Assembly: GCA_964409865.1 (NCBI GenBank)
Contig: CAYPGE010000093.1
Span: forward strand, 1-23,702
Direction of reading: 5' to 3'
Source of the DNA: Anammoximicrobium sp964409865
GTDB lineage: Bacteria; Planctomycetota; Planctomycetia; Pirellulales; Pirellulaceae
Length of the DNA: 23,702 nucleotides
This document shows, piece after piece, positions 7,973 to 16,120 of this stretch (the stretch's first letter is position 1; each line of letters starts with the position of its first letter). The notes under the pieces are model-generated. The model saw only the letters and a list, made by a program, of their open reading frames with translations, made no database searches and was not told the DNA's origin. The translations under genes and the position numbers were made by a program.

Positions 7973-10705
7973 TCACTGGTTCTTGATCTGAATGTTGTCC
8001 AAGTAAAACGCCGTCGTGTCGGTGGCCATACTGCACCAGCCGGCCCACGTGAAATTTTTGAATTCGGGGTTGCCCACGGCAAGGTCGGGAAAGCGTTGCG
8101 GCTGCTGCCCAGGCAGCTGGACGGTGAGGTTCCATTTGCCGTCGGTGTCCGTGCCGACCTTGGCGGTGATCTCGACGTGGAACCATTGGCCGGTGGGCAA
8201 GTCCAGCAAGGGGCGGCCGCCGACGGTCAGCTTGCCACCTTGGATCCAGAACGAGGGACCGATGCGGTAAGGGTTCACGTCCCAGCTGCGCCACTCGCAG
8301 AACAGGTGCGCGCCGGGTTCGAGCCGCATGTCGAAACTGCAGCGTGCCAGGCCGGATGTGTAGTTGGGCTTGTAGACCAGGTGCGGGTTGAAGGCGAATT
8401 GCAGGCCGGGGGCGTCTTGAATCTTGACGCTCCGGGCGCCGCCCGCCGCCGTTTCGTCCGACACGCGGATGAAATCGCCCTTGTTCTCGACGTTGACATC
8501 CGCGTCGGCCGGCGGAGCACCCACGGGCGTGAACTCGAAGTCGTCGCTCACCTCCAGCGGCGGCGGAGGTGGCGGCGGCGGAGCAAACTCGACGTCTGCA
8601 TACGTGAACCGAGCGGGGATTTCGACCCAGGCGGCGTCGCCGTACAGGCCCGCCTGCGAGTAGTCGAACGGCCGGAAGCCGACCTTGGCGGCGGGCGAGC
8701 CGGGCTTTAACTGGAAGTCGCCCTTGCCCGGGTCCACAAACTGCGGGTCCTCGACGATCGAGCCCTGGTCCCAGCCCTTGGCCTGCCGCTGGGCCAAGGT
8801 CAGGCCCTGGAAGTCCACCGGCTTGCCCGACGCGTCGAAGTACAGGTTGCTCTCGAACTTGACCTTGTCGTCGTTGATGTTGCCCGCCGTAATCAGCGGC
8901 CCGCCGTCCCAGTAGACGAGGTTGTTCAAGAAGGTGAACGACACGTGCTCTTCGACGCGCGAACGTTGGATTTGGCCGTCCATGCTGTAGGCCAGGATGT
9001 TGTTGCGGACGATGTTTTCGCGGCCGTAGTGCTGGTGGTAAGTCCCTGTCTTGACGCGGTACACGAGGTTGTTCTCCAGCACGATGCCGGAACTGCCTTC
9101 GTCGTTGTACAGCCCCCAACCGCCGCGCCCGTAGCGGTCGTACGAGTACACGTCGTGGATCACGTTGTTGCTGACCGTGGTGCCGTGAGCCAGACCCAGC
9201 GTGTACACCGCGCCCATGTCGCTCAACACGCCCCAGCCCAAGTGATGGATGTGATTGAACTCGATCTTGTTCTGCACCGAGACCGTCGGCCGGTAGCCCC
9301 AACTCCAACCGACCGAGATGCCCGTGTAGAACTGGTCGCTGATGTCGTTGTGAGTCACCTGGTTGTGGCCGCTGTGGCCGATCCATACGCCAATCGCTCC
9401 CTGATGGATGCGAGCGGCGGCGTGGATGATGTTGTTGTCGCAGACGATGTGACTGGTCAGCGTCTCCGGCTTGTCGGCGTCGACGCGGGTGTCGCCGATC
9501 ATCACGCCTCCGCCGCCCAGATCGTCCAACCAGCACCGTTGGATGCGGCAATCACGGCAGCCGCGGCGGAACCAGGCGCCGTGAGTGCCGACGTGCTTCA
9601 CCTGGCAAGCTTCGATCGCGACGTTCCGAGCGCCGTCCACCTGGATCGCCGCAGGAATCGTGACCTCGGCCTGGCCGTCGCCGTGGCCCGTCGGCGGCAG
9701 CACGTACTGGCCGTGCTGGAAGCTCAGGCCCTTGATCGTCACGTGCTCGACGAACTGCCCGGCGTCGGGCTCGCCGGCGATCCGCACGAACTGTTCGAGC
9801 GTGGGGGCCATCACGGTGGCGGTGGACATGTCCTCGTCCGGCCGCGGCAGGTACGACAGCGTCCCGTCGCGGTCCAGGAACCATTCGCCCGGCTCATCCA
9901 ATGCCGCGCGGAAATTCTCGATGGTGTAACGGCAATTGGCCCCCCAGTAGGCAAAGCCCCAGGGCACGCCGGCCGTAACGACCACCGTGCCGGTCGCCGG
10001 ATCGGCGCCCGCCAATCGCGAACGCGAAGTCTCCCAGGAATGATACGTGACCAGCGTGACGTCATTGATCCGTTCAGGAGGTACGGAACGCAGCGGCTCG
10101 ATGTTTTCCGTGCGTGCGCGGAAGGCGCGGTTCGTGAGGTCGGCCATTTGTCCTGTGGCCGGATCGAGGCCGCGGTTCACCTTGTTCAGGACGTAGTAGT
10201 AGAACTTGTTCGGACTCCGCGCCCGGACCGCCCGGCGGCCGTTGACCCACAGTTGTTCGAAGTACCATCGGCCCGCGGCCACTTCGGGAACTCGAACCGT
10301 CCAGACGCCGTCGGCCCCGCGCACGAACCCGGTGATTGGTCGCCCGCCGGTGAAACGCGGCGCGGCGTCAGGAGCCGCCTCGTAGCTGATCGGGCAGGTC
10401 TCCGAACCGCTGTCGGCCGGCGTCAGCACCAGCGGTTCGGTCATCATGTATTGGCCGTCAGCGACCAGAATCCGCACCGGTTCGGCCAGCGGCCCCCGGC
10501 TCTTCAGCTTGCGGACCGCCTCGCGCGCCCCGGCCAGCGAGGCCAGCGGGCCGTCGGTCCGGTCGGCGGCGGGCGCGGCGAGCCGCCCCGACCAGGCGTC
10601 GTTGCCCTTGGGCGACACGTGCAGCGTCGCGGCGTGCAAGGCATTCCAGGGGCTCAGAAAGATCGCGATCACCAGTCCGACAGATCGCATGAAAACCGTA
10701 CGCAT
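7973..10705 (-). CDS. Secreted right-handed parallel beta-helix protein (GH141/GH120-like carbohydrate-active candidate)
   Basis: A 910-residue exported protein. A signal peptide spans residues 1-25 (ending NALHA). The mature start TLHVSPKGNDAWSGRL, followed by DGPLASLAGAREAVRKLK, is typical of planctomycete and Bacteroidetes beta-helix enzymes related to GH141 and GH120. Residues 330-690 contain the beta-helix with repeated VxxNxI turns (IVCDNNIIHAAARI, NQVTHNDISDQFYTGISVG, TVSNNVIHDV). After a run of eight prolines near residue 710 comes a jelly-roll/LamG-like domain resembling DUF1080 (residues 715-910). It probably binds or cleaves plant or algal polysaccharide outside the cytoplasm; the exact activity is inferred only. 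The ATG at 10705 is set by AAGGA seven bases upstream and by the signal peptide; the longer frame runs into repeat DNA. Confidence 0.78.
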   Translation of the reverse strand: MRTVFMRSVGLVIAIFLSPWNALHAATLHVSPKGNDAWSGRLAAPAADRTDGPLASLAGAREAVRKLKSRGPLAEPVRILVADGQYMMTEPLVLTPADSGSETCPISYEAAPDAAPRFTGGRPITGFVRGADGVWTVRVPEVAAGRWYFEQLWVNGRRAVRARSPNKFYYYVLNKVNRGLDPATGQMADLTNRAFRARTENIEPLRSVPPERINDVTLVTYHSWETSRSRLAGADPATGTVVVTAGVPWGFAYWGANCRYTIENFRAALDEPGEWFLDRDGTLSYLPRPDEDMSTATVMAPTLEQFVRIAGEPDAGQFVEHVTIKGLSFQHGQYVLPPTGHGDGQAEVTIPAAIQVDGARNVAIEACQVKHVGTHGAWFRRGCRDCRIQRCWLDDLGGGGVMIGDTRVDADKPETLTSHIVCDNNIIHAAARIHQGAIGVWIGHSGHNQVTHNDISDQFYTGISVGWSWGYRPTVSVQNKIEFNHIHHLGWGVLSDMGAVYTLGLAHGTTVSNNVIHDVYSYDRYGRGGWGLYNDEGSSGIVLENNLVYRVKTGTYHQHYGRENIVRNNILAYSMDGQIQRSRVEEHVSFTFLNNLVYWDGGPLITAGNINDDKVKFESNLYFDASGKPVDFQGLTLAQRQAKGWDQGSIVEDPQFVDPGKGDFQLKPGSPAAKVGFRPFDYSQAGLYGDAAWVEIPARFTYADVEFAPPPPPPPPLEVSDDFEFTPVGAPPADADVNVENKGDFIRVSDETAAGGARSVKIQDAPGLQFAFNPHLVYKPNYTSGLARCSFDMRLEPGAHLFCEWRSWDVNPYRIGPSFWIQGGKLTVGGRPLLDLPTGQWFHVEITAKVGTDTDGKWNLTVQLPGQQPQRFPDLAVGNPEFKNFTWAGWCSMATDTTAFYLDNIQIKNQ

Positions 10706-10740
10706 GATCGGTTCCTTATGTTTCAGAAAGATCCGGAAGG

Positions 10741-10866
10741 CTGACAGAAAGATGGGGTGACAGAAAAATGGAGAAACCAAGAACGTGTGTCTGCAAGAAC
10801 ATCTACAACTCCGCCTACCGCCCCTCACCTGCATATCATTTTTCTGTCACCCCATTTTTCTGTCAG
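10741..10866. repeat. Inverted repeat of GACAGAAA-type units
   Basis: Arms at 10741-10771 and 10836-10866 agree at 29 of 31 positions. Each arm holds two tandem CTGACAGAAARATGG-like units, and a 64-base spacer separates them. It lies upstream of the beta-helix gene, just before its ribosome site. Related units recur at 22387-22413. There is no coding function. Confidence 0.8.
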
Positions 10867-11096
10867 CTCGTCTTCTCATCTTCTCTTTTTCTGTTTTGTT
10901 TTCTTCCGGAAATCCGTACCGCAACGTGCTGCATGAGTTGCTCAGCCCATCGCGGCCGAGTCGTGGCCTCTTCGCTGGCTGCAGTATCAAGCATCGTTGT
11001 TTCTCCCAACAGGCGTGGCGTTTGGATTCGGGAGTGACGGTGTGTCCCCATGACCGTAGCCGAGCGTGATGGCAGTGTCAAGCTTGGCTGCGACGA
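10867..11096. other. Intergenic stretch without recognisable gene
   Basis: The sequence starts with a pyrimidine-rich tract (10867-10910) and then continues as GC-rich DNA with no convincing coding frame. It probably contains the divergent upstream region of the beta-helix gene. No further element is recognised before the promoter candidate at 11097. Confidence 0.4.
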
Positions 11097-11124
11097 TTGC
11101 GAACCGGCAGGCATCGGATAGAAT
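11097..11124 (+). promoter_or_regulatory. Sigma70-type promoter candidate
   Basis: TTGCGA (11097-11102), a 16-base spacer and TAGAAT (11119-11124). The -10 matches the consensus at 5 of 6 positions. It is 70 bases before the ATG of the truncated restriction-modification gene. The layout is nearly the same as that at 11695-11722. Confidence 0.35.
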
Positions 11125-11194
11125 GAGCGGCGATCCGAACCCAAGGCAAGAAGTGTGCCCCGGAAGAAAGAACCGCGTTTGGGAAGCCACCCGC

Positions 11195-11461
11195 ATGGCA
11201 GCGCCCGCAATCATCCAAGATCTCGTTGCACGGTTCGCGGAGCACCGGGAAACGTATCAGTCCGGCCAATACGATGAAGCTCAGTTGCGACAGGAGTTCC
11301 TGAATCCGTTCTTCGAGGCGTTCGGCTGGGACGTGTACAACAAGAAAGGCCACGCCGACGCCTACAAGGAAGTGATTCACGAAGCCGCGATCAAGATCGG
11401 CGGGCGCACCAAGGCCCCGGACTACTGCTTCCGCGCCGGTGGCGGTCGTTCCACGGTCTGA
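11195..11461 (+). pseudogene. N-terminal fragment of a restriction-modification (methylase/endonuclease) protein
   Basis: An 88-codon frame starting MAAPAIIQDLV. It contains YDEAQLRQEFLNPFFEAFGWDV, NKKGHADAYKEVIHE and IKIGGRTKAPDYCFRAGG. Family knowledge: this is the opening region of large single-chain restriction-modification proteins (type IIG/Eco57I-like, with an HsdR_N-like nuclease module), which continue with an FFVEAKKP-type catalytic block and are about 1000 residues long. Here the reading breaks right before that block, with STV and a TGA. In the neighbouring frame an unrecognised tail (FHGLTHKDIRLVVDATGTW) runs to TAA at 11515-11517, suggesting that a deletion joined two unrelated ends. 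The ATG at 11195 is family-consistent. A functional product is unlikely. Confidence 0.65.
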
Positions 11462-11545
11462 CGCACAAGGACATTCGTCTCGTCGTGGACGCCACCGGAA
11501 CGTGGGAGACACCTTAACCCCGTAGCTGCAAACGCAACGGCGAAC

Positions 11546-11563
11546 GGCGGGCGTTGGCCCGCC
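11546..11563. terminator. Weak GC hairpin, possible terminator of the truncated gene
   Basis: GGCGGGC, loop GTTG, GCCCGCC gives a perfect 7-bp stem, followed by GGTTCTTC. It could end transcription from the upstream remnant, but the T-tract is poor. Confidence 0.3.
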
Positions 11564-11694
11564 GGTTCTTCGGCCATCAGCCGGTTACCGTCCCCCGCGT
11601 CGATGGCAGTTGCGACTGGCAGCGACGAGCCTGCGCCAATCGCGATGATGGGGGGCCTAATCATGGACGCCTGCAAGCGGCAGGTGACAAACTG

Positions 11695-11722
11695 TTGCGA
11701 TTTTGCCGAAGCGTGCGATAAT
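11695..11722 (+). promoter_or_regulatory. Sigma70-type promoter candidate for the secretin-domain gene
   Basis: TTGCGA (11695-11700), a 16-base spacer and GATAAT (11717-11722, 5 of 6 matches). It lies 62 bases before the ATG at 11785. The shape is the same as the candidate at 11097-11124. Confidence 0.4.
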
Positions 11723-11784
11723 AGGAAGCTGCGACGACGACTGAACGCCGCGACCTTGCAAGGTGCCGACAGGACAACGGGTTT

Positions 11785-14700
11785 ATGATACTTCGCCCCC
11801 TCCGATGGCTGTTTGCGATCGTATTCAGCGGGCTTCCGTTGTGCCTGAGTGTCTCCGCCTACGCGCAAGTTGCCGCTGCTGACCCATTCGGCGGACAGGT
11901 CGTGGTTCAGACGGACGGCGGGCCGCCCAAAGTCATGAAATTCGATGGACCGCTTCCGCCCGGCGTGACTCCGGAGATGCTGGGCCGCAAACCCGAAGAG
12001 AAGAAAGAGGGAGAAGGCAAACCGGACGAAAAGAAAGAGGAAAAAAAGGAAGAGAAGAAAGACGAGAAGAAAGACGAAAAGCCGGGCACGGTCAAGCGGC
12101 CGACGACGCCGCCCGCGGAGCCGGACCCGACGGAGTTGGAGATCCGCCCGGACGCCGGCGGCAAGGTGCGGTTCAACTTCCGCGGGCAGGCCTGGCCGGA
12201 CGTGCTGGACTGGCTGGCCACCGTCTCCGGCATGAGTCTCGACTGGCAGGAGTTGCCCGGCGACTACTTGAATCTGATCACGCAGCACAGCTACACCGTC
12301 GAGGAGGCCCGCGATCTGATCAACCGCCATCTGCTGGCCCGCGGCTATACGCTACTGGTGGTGAACGAGGTCCTGACCGTCGCCAAGACCGAAAACATCA
12401 ACGCCGCCCTGGTGCCTCGCGTGGAGCCCGATCAGCTGGCCGGCCGCCTGCCGCACGAGTACGTCAAGGTCTCCTTCCCGCTGGAGTGGATGATCGCCGA
12501 AACGGCTGTGGAAGAACTCAAGCCCATGCTCAGCCCCAACGGCAAGCTGACGGCGCTCAAGACCACCAATCGCTTGGAGGCCCTGGACGCAGCGGCCAAT
12601 TTGCGGGAAGTGTATGAGGTGCTGAGGAGCGAGCAATCGACCACCAGCCAGGAACGGCTGGTGCGGGAGTTCGTCTTGCAGTATGCCCGCGCGACGGACG
12701 TCGAGGAACAGCTCAAGGGCTTGCTGGGCGCACCCTCCAAGTCAGGAGGGGCGCAGATGCCGATGTCGCCGCAACAGGTGGAGATGATGCGGCAACAGCA
12801 GCAGATGATGATGCAGATGCAACAGCAGCAGCAACAGCAGCAAGGAGGCCGGCCGCCGGGGATGCCGAGTGCCAAACGGCAAGAGGACGTGAACCTGGTT
12901 GTCAACTCGCGCCGCAACAGCATTTTGGCCAATGCGCCGCCCGACAAGATGGCGTTGATCGCCAAGGCCATCGAAGTCATCGACGTGCCGCTGGACCGCG
13001 AACAGTCGTTGCTGTTGAACGTCAATCGCATGCAGGTGTACCGCTTGGCGGCGCTCGACCCGGATTCGCTGATCAAGGTGTTGCAGGACAGCGGCGATCT
13101 GGATCCCACCACGCGTCTGGAGGCCGACCGCAAGAACAAAGCGGTCATCGTCTACGCGCCGCTGACGGACCACATGACAATTCGCACGCTGGTCGAAAAG
13201 CTGGACGGCAGCGGCCGGCAGTTCGAGGTCATCCGGTTGCGGCGACTGGAAGCCGACTACGTCGCGGGGACGATCACCTTCATGATGGGGCAGGAGCAAA
13301 AGAAAGAAGAACGGCCGCGGTATTTTGGCTATTGGGATGACCGCCGCCGTTCCTCCGAAGACGAAAGCCAGGACAAGTTCCGAGTGGACGCGGATGTCGA
13401 GAGCAATCGGCTGCTGTTGTGGGCCAACGATGTGGAGATGGAAGAAGTCCGCAATCTGCTGGTCAAGCTGGGCGAAATTCCGGCGGAGGGCGGGAACCCG
13501 GACCGCGTCCGCGTGATGGAGGTGGAAACGGGTGAAGGCACGCAGCAATTGCTGGAACAGATCCGCCGCGCCTGGCCTTCGCTGGCGCCTAACCCGCTCG
13601 TCCTGCCGCCGGCCGAGGCGTTGCCGGGGCCGACGGGTCCGGAAACCAAGCCTGGCGACACGCGCGTTCCCGGCGAAGACGCGAAATCGGAGAACAAGTC
13701 GGAGGCGGTCAAACCTCAGCCGCCGCCCGTGGAAGCGAAGCCGCCGGCCGGGCGCGGTACGACCGAGGCGCAGGCGCTTCCCAGGCCGACCGGATCGATG
13801 GTCGTGAGGTTTGCCCAACTCGCGCCGGGCGAGGCCGCCGAAGGCGACCGGCCCGCAGACCCGCCGGCCCCGGTGCAGATCTCGATCGGGCCCGACGGCC
13901 GAATGGTAATTTCGTCCCAGGATACCGCGGCACTCGATCTGCTCGAGGAATTGCTCTCCCAAATCGCGCCGCAGCGCAAGGACTTCCAAGTCTTCTCGCT
14001 GAAATACGCGTCGTCGCTGTGGGTGAAAATGAACTTGGAGGACTACTTCGAGGAGGAGCCGGAAGACAAGAGTAAGCGGCGGAGTTATTTCTTCTACGAC
14101 TTCCCGCCGCCTGAGGAAAAAGCCAAGAGCTATCGGCTCTCCCAGCGCAAACCACTGAAGTTCATCGACGACCTGGACACGAACACCATCCTCGTCGTGG
14201 GCGCCAATGCCGAGCAGCTCAAGACGATCGAAGAGCTGATCCGCCTGTGGGACACGCCGCCGCCCAACGACACGGAGTCGGCTCGCATGACCGCCGTCTT
14301 CCAGGTCCGCTACTCGAAAGCCGAAACCATCGCCGAAACGGTCAAAGAGGTCTATCTGGACTTGCTCAGTTCCAACGACAGGGCGCTGCAGCGGGGCCGC
14401 GATGATCGGCGTCCATCGAGCCAGACGACCTACATCTTCGGCGAGTCGGGCAGCGGCGAGCCCGATCGCCGCGCGGAGGTCGCGTTCAAAGGCAAGCTGT
14501 CCATTGGCGTCGATCCCGTGACCAACACCCTGCTGGTTTCCACCGCAGGCCAGACGCTGATGGACAACGTCAGCAAGATGATCCAGGCGCTGGACGAAGC
14601 GGCCAAGCCCGTCTCCGACGTGCAGACGGTCACGCTCAAGGGTAACCTGAACGCGGACCGCGTCCGCAAGGTACTGGCCGCCATGCTGGGCGAGAAAGCC

Positions 14701-14799
14701 ATCCAGCACGGTCAGACCGGCGCGGCGACTCAGCCGCCCGCCGTCCCGCAACCGGGACAGCCCGGCGGGCCGCCATCCAGTTCCCGCGGCCGCCGGTAG
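11785..14799 (+). CDS. Exported secretin N-domain (NolW-like) repeat protein without visible secretin barrel
   Basis: A 1004-residue protein with a signal peptide (residues 1-27, ending VSAYA). A Lys/Glu-rich spacer follows (about 70-104). A module at about 129-280 resembles the N0/N1 domains of GspD/PilQ secretins (FNFRGQAWPDVLDWLATVSGMS). Further NolW-like beta-alpha units recur (FVLQYARATDVEEQLKGLLG; EVIRLRRLEADYVAGTITFM; FQVFSLKYASSLWVKMNLED; FQVRYSKAETIAETVKEVYL), each ending near NTLLV or NTILVVGA. A Met/Gln-rich stretch lies at about 335-354. The end is a Pro/Gly/Arg tail; no C-terminal secretin pore domain is recognisable. Family knowledge: such modules mediate periplasmic ring assembly. 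The role may be as a periplasmic scaffold; this is inference. AGGA lies ten bases before the ATG. It converges with hypE (17 bases between them). Confidence 0.75.
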   Translation: MILRPLRWLFAIVFSGLPLCLSVSAYAQVAAADPFGGQVVVQTDGGPPKVMKFDGPLPPGVTPEMLGRKPEEKKEGEGKPDEKKEEKKEEKKDEKKDEKPGTVKRPTTPPAEPDPTELEIRPDAGGKVRFNFRGQAWPDVLDWLATVSGMSLDWQELPGDYLNLITQHSYTVEEARDLINRHLLARGYTLLVVNEVLTVAKTENINAALVPRVEPDQLAGRLPHEYVKVSFPLEWMIAETAVEELKPMLSPNGKLTALKTTNRLEALDAAANLREVYEVLRSEQSTTSQERLVREFVLQYARATDVEEQLKGLLGAPSKSGGAQMPMSPQQVEMMRQQQQMMMQMQQQQQQQQGGRPPGMPSAKRQEDVNLVVNSRRNSILANAPPDKMALIAKAIEVIDVPLDREQSLLLNVNRMQVYRLAALDPDSLIKVLQDSGDLDPTTRLEADRKNKAVIVYAPLTDHMTIRTLVEKLDGSGRQFEVIRLRRLEADYVAGTITFMMGQEQKKEERPRYFGYWDDRRRSSEDESQDKFRVDADVESNRLLLWANDVEMEEVRNLLVKLGEIPAEGGNPDRVRVMEVETGEGTQQLLEQIRRAWPSLAPNPLVLPPAEALPGPTGPETKPGDTRVPGEDAKSENKSEAVKPQPPPVEAKPPAGRGTTEAQALPRPTGSMVVRFAQLAPGEAAEGDRPADPPAPVQISIGPDGRMVISSQDTAALDLLEELLSQIAPQRKDFQVFSLKYASSLWVKMNLEDYFEEEPEDKSKRRSYFFYDFPPPEEKAKSYRLSQRKPLKFIDDLDTNTILVVGANAEQLKTIEELIRLWDTPPPNDTESARMTAVFQVRYSKAETIAETVKEVYLDLLSSNDRALQRGRDDRRPSSQTTYIFGESGSGEPDRRAEVAFKGKLSIGVDPVTNTLLVSTAGQTLMDNVSKMIQALDEAAKPVSDVQTVTLKGNLNADRVRKVLAAMLGEKAIQHGQTGAATQPPAVPQPGQPGGPPSSSRGRR

Positions 14800-14816
14800 G
14801 GGCGCGTGCCCAGTCC

Positions 14817-15899
14817 TTAGCAGATGCGCGGCATCTGCTCGCCGGACAACAGATCCAGCAACCGGCCGCTGCCAAAGGCGCTGCGCAGTTCGACGCTGCC
14901 GGGGTGCTTCTCTGTGACGGTTCCGATGGTCGCGGGCTCGGCAGTGGCCGGATGTTGCCGCATGATCTGCGAGGCGCGGCCGGCCGCCGCCGCTGGGACA
15001 AACGCGACCAGACGGCCTTCGTTGGCGACGTACAGCGGGTCCAGACCCAGGAGTTCGCACGCGCCGCGCACTGGCGGCAGCACGGGGATCGCCGGTTCGT
15101 CCAACTCGATGCCAACGCGTGCATGTTCGGCGATTTCAATCAGGGCGGCGGCCAAGCCGCCGCGGGTCAGGTCGCGGAGACAGTGCAGATCGGCGCCGAG
15201 TACGGTCAGCGCCTCGACCAAACCGGCCAGCGATGCACAGTCGCTCTCCGGCGAGCCCTGGAACTCCAAGCCTTCGCGGATCGACATGATCGCGATCCCG
15301 TGACGGCCCAAATCGCCACTGACCAGGATCTTGTCGCCGGCGCAAACTCGCGACGGAGATACGTCGATCCCCGGCGGGATCACGCCGATGCCGGCGGTGT
15401 TGATGAAGATCCCGTCGCCCTTGCCGCGATCGACCACTTTCGTGTCGCCCGTGACGATCTGCACGCCCGCCTCTTCCGCCGCTTGCTGCATTGAGGCGAT
15501 TACCTGGCGAAGCGTCTCGAAAGGCAAGCCTTCCTCCAGGATCAGGCCGCAGCTGAGATAACGCGGCGCGGCGCCGGCCATCGCCAGATCGTTCACGGTG
15601 CCGCACACGGCCAGCTTGCCGATGTCGCCACCCGGAAAACGCCAGGGGTGGACGACAAAGGAATCGGTGGTGAACGCCAGACGCTGGCCGCCGCCAAGAG
15701 AAAGCACGGCGCTGTCGTGAGGCGCTGGAAGCGTCTGGCCTGCGGCCTGCGCGGACGCAGCGAACTGGGGAAGGAAAAGACCTTCGACCAGGTTGCGCAT
15801 CAGCCGGCCGCCGCCGCCGTGGGCGAGTTGGACAGTGTCATAGCGCGACGGCGGTGCGGGGCAGGTCATGGACCGGGGATCGATAGGTTGAGCGGGCAT
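14817..15899 (-). CDS. hypE: Hydrogenase maturation protein HypE (thiocyanate-forming)
   Basis: A 360-residue cytoplasmic protein of the AIR-synthase/PurM fold. HypE receives a carbamoyl group from HypF on its C-terminal Cys and dehydrates it with ATP to a thiocyanate, the source of the cyanide ligands of [NiFe]-hydrogenase. Seen: the N-terminal QLAHGGGGRLMRNLV, DSFVVHPWRFPGGDIGKLAV, VNDLAMAGAAPRYLS, VTGDTKVV and RDLTRGGLA motifs. The chain ends MPRIC, so the essential terminal Cys (Cys360) is present. The start is less certain: the ATG at 15899 lies beside repeat DNA with no clear ribosome site; an alternative ATG is at 15869. The open frame runs further upstream through the repeats into hypD and is not credible. 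It is the last gene of the hyp cluster. Confidence 0.93.
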   Translation of the reverse strand: MPAQPIDPRSMTCPAPPSRYDTVQLAHGGGGRLMRNLVEGLFLPQFAASAQAAGQTLPAPHDSAVLSLGGGQRLAFTTDSFVVHPWRFPGGDIGKLAVCGTVNDLAMAGAAPRYLSCGLILEEGLPFETLRQVIASMQQAAEEAGVQIVTGDTKVVDRGKGDGIFINTAGIGVIPPGIDVSPSRVCAGDKILVSGDLGRHGIAIMSIREGLEFQGSPESDCASLAGLVEALTVLGADLHCLRDLTRGGLAAALIEIAEHARVGIELDEPAIPVLPPVRGACELLGLDPLYVANEGRLVAFVPAAAAGRASQIMRQHPATAEPATIGTVTEKHPGSVELRSAFGSGRLLDLLSGEQMPRIC

Positions 15900-15907
15900 G
15901 GCGGATT

Positions 15908-15990
15908 CGGGATGCGGGTTTCGGGTTTCGGGATGCGGGATTTGAGATCTGAGATCTGAGATCTGAGATTTCAGATCTGAGATTTCAGAT
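15908..15990. repeat. Tandem short repeats between hypD and hypE
   Basis: Two parts. At 15908-15940 CGGGATGCGGGTTT/CGGGTTT units repeat. At 15941-15990 GAGATCTGA and GATTTCAGA units of about 9 bp follow in tandem and can fold on themselves. The same 9-bp theme appears at 17544-17620. They lie immediately upstream of the hypE start. Confidence 0.8.
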
Positions 15991-16022
15991 TCGAGTTCAG
16001 GGTTTAGGCGGCGGTAACTCCT

Positions 16023-16100
16023 CGTAGCATGGCTCTCCGAGCCGTGCCGGGCCTCGCACGACACCTCGGAAATCAGCACGGCTCGGAGAGCCATGCTACG
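16023..16100. repeat. Perfect 25-bp inverted repeat (GTAGCATGGCTC family)
   Basis: Arms at 16023-16047 and 16076-16100 are exact complements, starting CGTAGCATGGCTCTCCGAGC, with a 28-base loop. It lies between hypD and hypE. A diverged pair is at 20844-20920 and a single arm at 7951-7970. It could stabilise or attenuate the hyp transcript. Confidence 0.85.
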
Positions 16101-16120
16101 GGAACACGAAATGCCTCCGG

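Noticed and set aside
7686..9551. Minus-strand open frame of 621 codons
   Set aside because: It is a different frame of the beta-helix gene on the same strand, extending through the FGE fossil; it has no signal or motif.
8945..10744. Long plus-strand open frame of 599 codons
   Set aside because: It lies entirely antisense to the beta-helix gene, with Arg/Ala/Val-rich low-quality translation and no domain. High GC keeps antisense frames open.
12742..15060. Minus-strand open frame of 772 codons
   Set aside because: It is antisense to the secretin-domain gene and overlaps hypE in another frame; the translation is His/Arg/Leu-rich with no family features.
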